A DNA stretch of 64,000 bases from Rhizophagus clarus (taxonomy: Eukaryota > Glomeromycota > Glomeromycetes > Glomerales > Glomeraceae), in NCBI GenBank assembly GCA_015698045.1, contig BLAL01000259.1, positions 806,001 to 870,000 on the forward strand, in the 5' to 3' direction. A program made the translations under genes and the position numbers. The notes under the pieces are model-generated. The model was given only the letters and a program-made list of their open reading frames with translations, was not told where the DNA came from and ran no database searches. Below, one piece after another: positions 23,700 through 34,907 of this stretch; within the stretch, counting starts at the first letter, position 1; the number at the start of each line of letters is the position of its first letter.

Positions 23700-25660
23700 T
23701 TAAACTTTATTATATGTAAAATTAGATATTACTTCTTCAACAGGCCTCCATAAAATTCGACGAAAACCAACTACTAAAATGATATATCCTTTCAGTATAT
23801 TAGATTCTGATTTAGTTATTTTGATACGTTCATCCAGTACTCCTGAACTGGAATAATCAACAGGTTTTCCTTTTGAAATTATATTTATGTATGATTTTAA
23901 TTGACCCATTCCATTATTTAATATCTCACCTATAGTTGTTTGATTTGTTTTTTTGTGTTCTTTGACCAATATGTATATGGTCTTTTTAATAAAAATTCTT
24001 CATTTTCCTTTTCAAGAATCTTATCTAAATTTTCTAATTCATTTGCACCATATTTAGTATTTTGATTTTGTATTAAACCAACTAATGAAATATATTTTAA
24101 TTCTAAGCTAGTATAATTATCTCCTATTCCTTTCAGAACAAAAATATCTAAATAACCAAAACGACCTGATCCTTTTGGCTTTTTCCCATCCATTACTAAT
24201 GAAAGTTCTGGAATACGATATTTTAATGGTAAAAGACTTTCAACAATTGCTTGAAGCATAGATTCATTTGCTGAAGATAAAGACATCCGTGATCTTGTTA
24301 ATAGAAAGGTCTTTAAAACCTCAATAAAAGGTATAATATTACCTATAACAAGATTTTCATATACTGAAGCAACGGGAAATACATCATTAATAACCTGTTG
24401 ATATATTATATTATTTTTATTTTCCTCTAAAATTTGGTTTTGTTTCTTTTGGAATCCTAATAGAATAAATATTAATTATAATATAATAAAATATAGTTTG
24501 TATTAAGAAAATTAAGAACTTACTTGAATTATCTATATTAGTATCATTATCTCTTACTCTTTTCAATTCCCCCTTTTTTCTAGTTTGAAAAATAAGTTTT
24601 TCATTCCATTTTTTATTAAAATCAATTTCTAATGCTTTACCTGAACAATATATTTCACTTTTAACATAATTATATGTATAACAATTGCGAAATATTAAAC
24701 GATTATCATTTTCAAATTCTTCCAAATTAGTATATTGATTATTTTTTAATTTTGAATTTACAGTAAATAAATCCATTGGATCTTCTATAATTTTATCAAT
24801 ATTCTCTTCATTATATTTATAAAATAAATGAGCATAAGGATTATCTTCAAGTTTATGAAGGATATCATAACAGAAGTTAATCAGCTTATTATTTTTCTTA
24901 GAAAAATTTTGTTGTAAAGTTTCAGGAAGATTCTTAACAGAAGTTTTAATTGTTTCTTTTGGAAAAGATGTAACAGAAATAACAGTAGGTATTAAAATTT
25001 GATCATCTATTGTCTCTTTTAAAAGAGATGAATTAACAGTAACAGTAGGATGGTCTTTAGAAGTTTCTTTTGAAAGAGATTTAACAGCAGTAATGGTATG
25101 TCGTTCTTTAGGAGTTTCTTTTGGAAGAGAATTTTCTTGATTTTCTTTTTTATATTCTTTAATAATTTCTTGCCAAAATGTTTGCAAATTTCTCTTATGT
25201 TGTAAATGTTCTGCAATTACCTATTATTAAGAAAAAAGTATATTAATAGTGTGTTAATTTTTTATTTAGTAGTAAAGAAGATACATAGCCAATTCCTCCT
25301 CCAGAATTAGCAGACTTTAACTAACAACAAAGTTAAGGTGCCTGAATTAAAGGACTGGAGTGGTTACCAGGCTAATAAATCCAGTAATTCTCACTAAGTG
25401 ACCACGGCGAGTATTAGGAGTTACCCTAACTTTGCAAAATAAAAAAAAACACACCTTTTTTTTTGCTGTAGCAAAAGTATTTGGTTCTAATAGTTCTTTG
25501 GCTTTATCTAAAAAGCGATTATACAGGCAATATCAAAGCTTTGCCACTTGGCCAATGTTATCGAAGAATTATTAGTTAGTGAAATTAAAGAAGCAATAAT
25601 TATATCTCGATTAAGATTCAAAAATCCACAATAAGACCAATTTTTTCGTTCGCTTAATAG
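23700..25660 (-). pseudogene. Bromodomain / PD-(D/E)XK nuclease-like gene, frameshifted
   Basis: Paralog of 30731-32363 with the same exon plan: exon 2 about 25455-25660, exon 3 24524-25220, exon 4 23700-24456; introns 25221-25454 and 24457-24523 have GT-AG ends. Exon 3 carries a four-copy KET spacer, then a bromodomain (24594-24884: DPMDL, YTNLEEFENDNRLIF, NCYTYN with the acetyl-lysine-binding Asn kept). Exon 4 carries a PD-(D/E)XK-like core: LDIFVL (Asp), LELKYI (E-x-K), QLKSYI (Q-x3-Y). Breaks: a one-base deletion near 23962 (A-run), a frameshift in exon 2 near 25530, and no clear exon 1 ATG. Either a young pseudogene or a gene with homopolymer assembly errors. Bromodomain and exon structure are certain; the nuclease call is by motif. 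Confidence 0.75.
25221..25454 (-). other. Intron conserved with 31811-32061
   Basis: This 234-bp intron (GTGTGT donor, TAG acceptor) shares long matching blocks with intron 2 of the paralog: GGTAACCACTCCA, GAATTACTG, CTTTGTTGTTAGT, GGAGGAG-AATTG and ACTACTAAATAA in the same order. Introns normally lose similarity faster than exons. It may contain a functional or mobile sequence. Confidence 0.7.
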
Positions 25661-28476
25661 GTAAGAGACAAGGGCTAATAAATAAAATCAAAGAAAGAAT
25701 TACTAATTAAGCTACCAGATGCTGCCAAAAACTGTGAAATATTCTTACCCTCATATCCAATATATGGTTGTATGATTAGGTTAAATTAAATCACAGAAAA
25801 ATAATTTGCTTTTATTTGGCTGTTATTTGGCAATTAATGATGAAGATTTTTTAATATGAATATGTTTCAATGTTGTTAAAAACAAAAGAAATTAGAGATT
25901 TTAAATATTAAGAATGATATGACTTGTACTGACACATAATGTATAAAATAGCTCAGCTTTTGTCAGTCCAACTCATTATTACAAAAAATATTTAAGAACT
26001 GCATAAATAATGTAATCTGCACATTTTTCTAGAACAGACTAATGAATATATCATAATGAAATTTTACATATCTGATATACAATATACCCAATAAAAGTGG
26101 ATTTATCATTTATGACAAATGATACATTAATAAATATTGTTTAATGTTGTATGAATATTACTCTAACTTATATATTTTTTCTAGGACTGACTAAGTTATA
26201 AAATAAAAGGAAATAAAGTATCATAATGAATCATTATGCATCTAAACAATTGTGACAAATTAATTGTAATAGTTATTATTATTTTAATAATATCTATCAA
26301 GAATTTTGTGCTACTAGTTATGGTAATAATGATTTGGGTTTGAAAATTTTGTTTAAAAATATTTATTCAAAAATTATGCTCTTCAATTTACATGTAAAAT
26401 TAACTTTGCTGTTTAATTTTTTAATTTTAATAATACAAAAAGTGTTATTATTAGTGGGTAATCATAGTAACGTTAAGATAATTTTTGTAATTGTGAACTT
26501 TATTAATTCGTTTTTTATATCTTTTGCTCCTGTAAACAATATCACAAAAAAAATTTTTTTTGACCTACGCAAAAAATAAATTAGCAAATATACAATAAGT
26601 TTAATGTGTGTAATTACATGAATTATGCAACTTAATTTTACAAAAGTACAATATGATAATTATTCCTTGCTATCCTACACAATGTTTAATGTTACACAGT
26701 AATTTCCTGGGTTATATAGATGAATGGTTCCCAAAATCCGTCTGCAATATTCATATGGTTGACCAATTTTCCCACTTGATCGAAGACTTCCATTCAAGCT
26801 AAATGAGAAATCTGATAATATAGTATGGTTTTGCAAGCCATAAATTACTTTTTGAGGGCCTTGATGATGATCACATTACGTGTAAAATACTTAGTGGTGT
26901 AAGAGAAGAACCTATTCCGAGGCTCCGAGCACGAACGTTAAATTTATTGGACTTTAGCAAAGTATTAAGTTAGCGTATGTTTCGGATAATAATTCCTTTG
27001 GCTCTATACAATCTTTATTTTTCTTCTTGTTGTGATCTATTTTAATCTATTCCAATAGAATGTTGGGAACAAGAACTGGATGAACGACCAAATTTCTCAG
27101 GTGAATTCAGTATTTAATTGTATTGATTCTGAAAACAATAACGTGTTAACTGTTCCTGGAAATGAAAAAAAAGGGACTGCACACCCTTATCAAACTGATT
27201 CAAGCAAGAGTTGTCAACTATATAGATTATTTCTTATACTGTACCTTTTTTGGATTTTTTTGTTATTACCATAGCTGTTTTTCCATTTAAATAGACTACT
27301 TATTGCTTCTTTTTATCTTACATTTTTAGTTTCTATAGGCTATAGAAAGTAAAAAAAAAGCTCGATTTTTATCAAGTAATACGTATTATAGTTTGAAATT
27401 CATACAATTATGAGGAACAGAATAAATCAAACATAGATGAATACTAGGCTACTAGCTCGCATAAGCTGATCGTAACCCAGCCTGAACCAGTATTTGTTCA
27501 ACTGAATTCCATCGAACGTTTTTGTGGTTCACAAATGTTTGCTGATGCCGAATAATTAATAGTTATCCTCCTTAATCACTGTCGGTTTAATAAGGATTTA
27601 ATAATAGTATGATTTTCTTCAATTGTTAAATGTATAAATGTATTACAAAATAAATTTAGCAAAGAATTTTAGCAAGAAATAAGGACTTTGATTTTTATAC
27701 ATTAATTTGTCACGTAACATTCTTACATTCTATATTCTATTTTGATCTTTTTCCTTTTTAATTAGCTAATTAGCAAAATTTTTTGTAAATACTGTACGTG
27801 TACAATTGTTTTTTTTTTGGGTTTTTAAACCGATTTTATTATTTATTTTTATATATTTTAACCAATGATTTTTTTTACAACAAATTTTTTTTTCTTTTTG
27901 CAGCATTGCGATTTGGTAATTTACATTATTATTTAATTATTAATAGCATTTTATTACATTGACTTTTAAAGAAAATTGCTCAATTTATGTATTAAATTTA
28001 ATAGCATTTTGGAAATTTATTATCCATCAAAAAATATAATCCTTATCATTATTCATCTGTCTTAATATCGTGAATTTGAATAATACTTCCAAATGGTACA
28101 TTTGTTACATTTAGTATTTGTCGATTACACAAAACCGTAGTAATGAAATTATATTCTGTAACCTTGACACAAGATCTTGCGTTAACCTTATTGTAATTTA
28201 ATTGTCAACAACAGTAGTAATTTATTTAAAACATATTTTGATGCAACCTGTTTGAAGTTCTACAAGTTTTTAAACTTTTTTTTTATAGTAAGCGATTAGA
28301 AATTGTAAAACAGAAGTTATTCACGCTAATATCTTTCAATGTCAAGCGTCCAAGGCTGAACCACTACGTCATTCTTTTTTCCTACTCCATGACTCCATGC
28401 TTTATAGAGAAGATAAAAGTTTTATCTGGTTCTGCAGGGTTTCGAAACAATGATTGTATTTTTTGGATCTCTCGCC
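25661..28476. other. AT-rich stretch without an identifiable gene
   Basis: Short ORFs such as 26334-26579 (81 aa, hydrophobic) and 27080-27274 have no recognisable domain and atypical composition. Nothing else was recognised. Confidence 0.45.
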
Positions 28477-28690
28477 CTATAAAAAAACTGGGTACGTTTT
28501 TTACAAGGTTTTTATATGTTTTTTTTTCCTTATAAAAAACGTATTATAACGGTCCGTTGAAAAGATACGGAAAAATGCACAATTCCGTATCACCAAAAAC
28601 ACGGAATTTACACGATTTGGCCGTGATTTGTTCACGGAATTTACAAGATTTGATCATTGAATTTGCACGATTTGTTCGTAAAATTTACAA
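28477..28690. repeat. Dispersed repeat, copy 1 (pairs with 33441-33662)
   Basis: Starts CTATAAAAAA and contains AAGATACGGAAAA and GCACAATTCCGTATCAC, then several ACACGGAATTTACACGATTT-like words. The second copy at 33441-33662 has the same order. CCGTATC and its complement GATACGG form an inner foldback. Non-coding; it may be a MITE or an element end. Confidence 0.7.
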
Positions 28691-28699
28691 GGTTTTGTA

Positions 28700-28852
28700 A
28701 TTAATTCGGCTGAAATTATAAATAGTACGGATCAAATTTATAATTTAATTTCCGCTGAGATTATAAAATAATACAGGTCAAATTTATAGTTTAATTTCGG
28801 CTGAAATTATAAATAACACGCGTCAAAATTATAATTTAATTTCGGTTGATAA
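28700..28852. repeat. Tandem repeat, about 46-bp unit, just over three copies
   Basis: Unit core TTCGGCTGAAATTATAAATA followed by a GTCAAA-TTATAATTTAAT block, at about 28704, 28750 and 28796, with a partial fourth. Units differ by a few substitutions. Confidence 0.75.
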
Positions 28853-29989
28853 TCTTTATTATATATTATAAACAAATTTAAATAACAGTACACTTTGTCA
28901 AATTATAATAAAATACAAAATACAAATACATTATGAAAACACTATTATGTGGTATTATAAATAAATAACAAAAGTAAAGGATATTAGTATAAATAAAAAA
29001 ACGTTAGAATAAGAGAATAAAGAAAAATATTATTGTTAGTAATATTTAAATAATAAAAAGATAAAAATGTACCATTAGTAATGTAATATAAGCAAGTATA
29101 TAATATTAGTAATATTAGTATAAAAAATAAAATAATATTAGAAATAAAATTAAATAATACATTTTCAAACCTTAGCTATTAGTGTCAGAAATAAACCTTC
29201 TTGCTATAAATATTAAAATATTAAAAAATATTAGTAAAAAAATAACGAGAATAAAATAACAAAAGAATAAAAAAGAAGTGCAAGAGAAAGAAAGACACGA
29301 ACTTTTTTTTTTTAAAAAAAAAAAATGCATTATTTATAATTAATACATGTTTAGCTATTTTTAGAATAGCTAACATGTGCATAATCGTGCATGCGTGATC
29401 AGATAATGGGCGACGCAATATGAAACAATAAGAAACAAATGTTTACATATAACACAAAGTTCAAGAGAAAATGAACTGAAAGCAAGGCAAAAAATTATAA
29501 TTATAATGAAGTAAAATTCGTAGGGGTAAAAAAATTAGTCCAAAAAAAAAAGTAGCTTCATTTTTTTCCATTTTATATTTCTACAATAGCATCTCTGTAT
29601 CAGACGGTAAATTTTGACTAAATTATAATAATTATGTGAATTATTGAATAAAAATCGCTTTAAATATGACTTAACAGTTAATTTTTGTTTTTGCGCGCTG
29701 TATTAAATTGTAATACTTAAGAAAAATTCGCTTGAATTTTTCTTCCTATTAAACAATGATTGTTAGAAAAATACAAAATAGATTTTTTATTGCTGTATTA
29801 CACTAACCAAAATTAGTTAGAAAAATGATAAAGAGTATTAAGAAAATCCGTACGAAATTTTTCTTCCTATTAAACAATGATTGTAAAAAACTGAATCAGC
29901 CGGTTAACAGTTATTAAGTTATTGTTTAAATAATGATTGTTTTAAGAATATATCTAAATTAAGTTATTATTGTTACGAAAATTTTAATG
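28853..29989. other. AT-rich stretch, no gene
   Basis: Simple A/T-rich sequence with a short direct repeat of a block ending TTTTTCTTCCTATTAAACAA near 29735 and 29860. No coding content recognised. Confidence 0.5.
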
Positions 29990-30150
29990 TTAGTGTCCTT
30001 TTTGTCCTCCCATTATTGTTTCTTTTGTTCTCTTTATTCTCCCATTGTTTCTTTCGTTCCTTTTGATTCTTCCATTATTATTTCTTTCGTTCCTTTGGAT
30101 CTTCCCATTTTTTTTCCATTCTTTTTTGTTCTCCCATTGTTCTTTCAGTA
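29990..30150. repeat. Pyrimidine-rich tandem repeat, about 30-bp unit
   Basis: About five degenerate units of CTCCCATTGTTTCTTTCGTT type, with a strong strand bias (C/T on plus). It is followed at 30240-30380 by short GGACAATTTCC / GGACATTTTCTGGA iterations. An ORF over that part (30183-30470) is explained by the repeats and has no domain. Confidence 0.65.
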
Positions 30151-30730
30151 TCTATGATATAAAAATTTTGGGTTAAGGAATAATGATGATCATTTATCCA
30201 TTGATCATCTTTTGTTGCAAATTTTACGAAAATACATTTTGGACAATTTCCAGACAATTTCCTTATCCCGAAAATGATGTGTTTTCAGAACAGTTTCCGG
30301 ACACACAGTATCCAGAATTTTTGGACAATTTTTTAGACAATTTTTTCGGACATTTTCTGGACATTATCTGGACACTTATTTTTTATATGGACGACGCTTT
30401 TTTTGTACTTCAACTGTACAACATTGAGGCAACTGCTCAACTGATTCAGATGCCGAGTTCTATAACATAGCAATAATCTTTTGTTAGCTTGTACAAAATC
30501 AAATATAAATTTGACAGGATGAAAAAAATGTGAGATTTAAATAGAGGCATATGAATTTAGACTATTCGGCTTTATTTTCCAAGAATTATTGGTGATATTA
30601 TTTTTAATGTGTAAATTAAATTTATTAATATAAATTTTGCATAATAAGGTTAAAGTGTAAGGAATAGAAAAAATAAATGGCAATCGAAATTTATAAGAAT
30701 TTGTTTTATAAACTAAAATATCTTGGTTGA

Positions 30731-32363
30731 TTATCTAATTTTACTATATTTATAATTAGTTAATTTTTCATTAACAGATCTCCATATAATGCGATGAAAT
30801 CCGATTACTACAATAATAAATCCTATTAACTTATTACTAGAATTGCTTGAATTAATTATTTTAATTCGTTCATCATATACTCCTGCTTTAGAATTTTTAA
30901 AAGTAGCTTGTCCTTTTGCAATTACATCAATATATCTTTCCAACTGTTTTATTCCATTATTTAATATCTCACCCACAGTTGTTTTTTTCCATTCATTAGT
31001 TTCTTTTGCGTAATATACATATGGTCTTTTTAGTAAAATCTCTTCATTTTCTTTTTCAAGTATTTCATCTAATTCTTTCAATTCATTTGAACTAAGTTCT
31101 TTTGGCTGTTTTCCATTATTATTCCTTACTAACCCAACAAGTGTAATATATTTTAATTCTAGATTAATATAATTTTTAATTTCTTCTCCTAAAACAAAAA
31201 TATCAAGAAAACCAAATTTACCATTTCCCTTTTTCTTTGTGTTATTCATTATTAAACAAAGTTCTGGAACATGATGTTTTGATGGCAAAAGAAATTCAAC
31301 AATAGCTTGAAGGACAGGCTCATTTGCTGAAGATAAGGACCTTTGTGACCTTGTTGATAATCTTATTTCCAGAAGTTTGATAAAACTGCTGATATTGCCT
31401 TTAATAAGATCTTCATATGCTACTGCAGAAAGAAAAACATCATCAGCTATTTGCATATAATAATCTGACTTACTTTCATCTTGCTTTTGTTTCTTTTTCC
31501 TAAGTTCTAATATGTAATTCGTTGAATAAGTTCAGTTAATAAATAAATATAAAAATAATGTAATTTAATATAATAACTTACCAACTGATGAATCATTTGT
31601 ATCATTATCATTATTTCTTACTCTACTTAGTTTAGCCTTTTGTTTAGCATGTAATTGAGAATTTTCAGGAAGATCTTTAGGTATTTTGGTTGTCTTTGAC
31701 TGCAATTTATTCTTTGGTGTTAAATTCTCCTTTTCGTTGAATTCTTTGATTACTCCTTGCCAATATGTTTGTAAATCTTTCTTATGTTTTAAACGTTCCT
31801 CATTTACCTTCTATGAAAACGTTTGTTAGCAGTGTGTAGATGTTTTCTTATTTAGTAGTAAAAGAAGGTACATAGTCAATTTCTCCTCCAAAATCAACAG
31901 ACTTTCACTAACAACAAAGCCAGGATGCCTGAATATCGGGCTGTGGAGTGGTTACCAAGCGATTCAACTCAGTAATTCTCAGAAGTCAAGGCACATATTT
32001 GATATGTAGCTCGTCTTAAGAGTTACCCTTTCTTTGCAAAACAAAAAAAAAAGATACACACCTTTTTTTTAAATGTTTCAATGAATTCTTGATCTCTGAA
32101 TATCTTCTCTGCTTCTCTTATATATTTACCAGTCCAAGCATTATCAAGATCATTCCAGCAGAGTTCTGAAGTTAATGAAGCAACAATAATATTACGGTAT
32201 AGGTTCAAGAACCCATAATATGATTTATTGCTTCGCTTTTTTAAATAAGAGATGAGAACTAAAGACCAAAATTTAGTTAGTAAAAAAAGAATACAAGTCG
32301 AATAAGTTGAAATATATTTAAAGACTTACCATCTTGACCCCGATATTTGTCAAAAGTACTCAT
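30731..32363 (-). CDS. PD-(D/E)XK nuclease-like protein, four exons
   Basis: Model complement(join(30731..31506,31582..31810,32062..32258,32330..32363)), 411 aa. All introns have GT-AG ends and phases fit; the short first exon gives MSTFDKYRGQD. Exons 1-2 encode a 77-aa N-terminal module of unknown kind (FLNLYRNIIVASL, WNDLDNAW). Exon 3 is a charged linker. Exon 4 holds a PD-(D/E)XK-like core: a helix with Glu (LQAIVEFLLP), GFLDIFVLG (Asp), NLELKYI (E-x-K), GIKQLERYI (Q-x3-Y) and a last strand IVVIGFHRIIW. The D / E-x-K / Q-x3-Y order is that of RecB-like and DUF1703-type nucleases; activity is inferred. Unlike its paralog at 23700-25660 it has no bromodomain. No nuclear signal was recognised with certainty. 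Confidence 0.8.
31811..32061 (-). other. Intron 2, conserved with 25221-25454
   Basis: A 251-bp intron, much longer than its 71- and 75-bp neighbours, with several blocks matching the paralog's intron 2 in order. See the finding on intron conservation. Confidence 0.7.
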
Positions 32364-33289
32364 GTTAAATAATTTACAATAATTGAGACTAATTATTACA
32401 GTAATTGATATAAAACAATATTAAGATATATTTCATAAATAGTTTTAATATTGTAAAGAAAAATAAGATATATATAAAAATAATGTGAAAATTCATATAA
32501 TTAATAATTAATTGAGAGAAGATAGTAATATAAAAATAATATAAAATAATTAAGAAAAAAACAATAGAATAATTTTAAATTATATAATAAGTATTTAGAA
32601 TAATTTTCAATGATATTATAATTTTCAATGATATTTTTCAATGGCATTTTTAAATAGTATTAAATCCTAGAGAAAGGTTTTTAAATATAAAAATTTTCTT
32701 GTATGCAATAATGAATCGGGTTGATACATCAATGCGAAAAAGCATGATCCATTATTATTTAATTTTAATATCTTACAAAATTTTGTATATATTCTGTATA
32801 ACCCGCATACTCAGGTTGAAACTTGAAATATATTTAATCAGTCTGGTTGTAGAATCTACGTTTGACTGAATCACTAAAAATTATGGCTCGGTTGACTTAT
32901 GTAACAAATAATCATGCAACGTAATATTATATGCTAAAATATACAACGCAAAATTACTCATTTTTTTTTTACGCGTCATGTGTAATATTGTATATATTAC
33001 ATAATCATGCAGCGGAGCCTGCGAGTATAATTCAGAATGAGTCATATAAGTCATTAAGTATACTAATAATTTAATAATGACGAATACGAGCTTGTATATA
33101 AAAATACCTAGTTTTTCTTTACTATTTTAAACTTCGTGCATTCCTTTGATCTCGTCTTATTTTTTTTATCTTCATTTTTTTATCTATTTTGTTAATTTTT
33201 TTTTTATTCGTTAATTATTATTTATTTTATTTTGTTATTTTTATTGATTTTTATTTCGTTATTCTTGTCTTTTATTTCGTTTATTTAAT
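32364..33289. other. AT-rich upstream and intergenic sequence
   Basis: No ORF. Contains the 5' flank of the nuclease-like gene and T-rich low-complexity DNA from about 33150. Confidence 0.5.
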
Positions 33290-33377
33290 TTTTATCTTTT
33301 ATTAGTTATTTTTTTTACCTTCGTGTTCGTCATTTTTATCTTATATTAGTTATTTTTTTTACCTTCGTGTTCGTCAT
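33290..33377. repeat. Two tandem copies of a ~44-bp T-rich unit
   Basis: Each copy holds ATTAGTTATTTTTTTTACC followed by TTCGTGTTCGTCAT. The copies are nearly identical, so the duplication is recent. Confidence 0.75.
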
Positions 33378-33440
33378 TATTTTTTAGGTATGTTTCATAA
33401 AATCTAGCCGCAGATGAAGAAGTGCTATACGTTCTAACAG

Positions 33441-33662
33441 CTATAAAAAATTTGGATACGTTTTTGATTAGGTTTTTATATGGTTTTTTTCCTTAGAAAT
33501 AACGTATCTTAACAGTCCATTGAAAAGATACGGAAAATTGCACAATTCCGTATCACTAAAAATACGATTTAGATACGGAATTTATATGAAATTCACATGA
33601 TTTGGACACTAAATTTATGATGATTTGCGACGAAATAAATATGATTTGGCCACAGAATTTAC
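33441..33662. repeat. Dispersed repeat, copy 2
   Basis: Matches 28477-28690 from CTATAAAAAA through AAGATACGGAAAA and GCACAATTCCGTATCAC, same orientation. Confidence 0.7.
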
Positions 33663-34736
33663 TACTAGTTATTTTTATATAAATTAATTTTAATAATAAT
33701 ATTTATTAAATAAATGCAAAAATAAAATAAAATATAAATATATTACAATTGCTAACTAAAATATAAATTTTGGATTTCTTAAAGAAACGAAATGGTAGTA
33801 CTATAAGTCCTTTCACTATACGTATTTTGATTTCAAAGAAAAAACCTACTTTATAAATAAACAAAAAAAACATAACCCATAACATGCTACTTTAAATAAC
33901 TCTATCTCTCCCAATATATCTAAGACCGGTCATCCAAGTCCATAAAGTCCGGAAACCTCAAACTTATAAAACAAAAGAAAGAAACATTAGAATATTTCTT
34001 TAACTCAATTGAAAGGCCAACTCTCTCCGCCTATATAATACTTACCGTTATGGTAAATATAAATTCGTTCAAATCTTCAAGAATTGTCATTCCTACAAAA
34101 AAAGAAACTGGTATCCTACATAAAAGAAGAGAGTCTGGCAAAGAAAGAGAGTTCCATAAAAAAGATTGAGGGTAATACCTACACAAAAAAAAGCTTTAAA
34201 CGAAAAAAAGTTTAAATAAAAAGAAAAGTAAATAAAAATCATGATCAAAGTGTTACATCTACAAAAAGAAAAGAGAGCCTAGCGTCCTATAAAAGAGAAG
34301 TCAAACCAATCTACAAGGATGGTACGATTTCTTTTTCATCTTAATTAGGACATTTTTCCTTCTGCAAAAAAATCTGGCTTAAAATATAAATAATATTTTT
34401 TTTTAAAAAGAAACTTAAAAAATGGGGACCAGAATAAAATAAAGATTTCTTTTTTAAAGGAGGACAAATAAAAAAAACATTTGTTTTAAAGCGAAGTCAA
34501 AGATAATAGGCAAAAAAAAAAATTTTTTTTTTTTTTAAAAGATAAGAAAGGGTAGAGTGTGGGGATAAAAAAGAGGGATAACAAATAAAAAGAAGAGAAA
34601 GATTTTTTAAAGGGGAAAGAAAATTTTTTAAAAATAAAAACACCAAACAAACAAAAAAAAAAAAAAAAAAAAAAAACATAACGAAAAAAAATATAACGAA
34701 AAAAAAATAAAAAAGGAGGGAGAGAGATCATAGGAC
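33663..34736. other. A-rich low-complexity stretch
   Basis: Purine-rich sequence with long A runs (for example 34657-34676). Lysine/phenylalanine ORFs on either strand are composition artefacts. Confidence 0.55.
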
Positions 34737-34751
34737 GATCAAAGCAAGGTT
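34737..34751. repeat. LINE target-site duplication (3' copy)
   Basis: GATCAAAGCAAGGTT occurs here and at 43501-43515, exactly flanking the retrotransposon. Confidence 0.9.
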
Positions 34752-34907
34752 ATATTTATTTATTTATTGTTAGAGACCAACTCGATGAATTACAAATCGT
34801 AGAAAAATTAGAATATAATCTATGAAAATAAAACTATTAACTACATCATGTAAAAACTAAACCCCTGCCAGCAGCGGACGTCAGCCTGTGTTGTTAAATT
34901 ATACAAG

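Noticed and set aside
26334..26579. Hydrophobic 81-aa ORF, possible small membrane protein
   Set aside because: Composition follows the local T-rich DNA; no homology pattern, start context or paralog.
28700..28852. Regularly spaced repeats as a CRISPR array
   Set aside because: The units are adjacent without unique spacers, in a eukaryotic context.
30183..30470. 95-aa ORF with repeated Asp-Asn-Phe words
   Set aside because: Explained by short GGACAATTT iterations in the DNA.
34486..34731. Phe/Lys-rich ORFs
   Set aside because: Products of A/T homopolymers.
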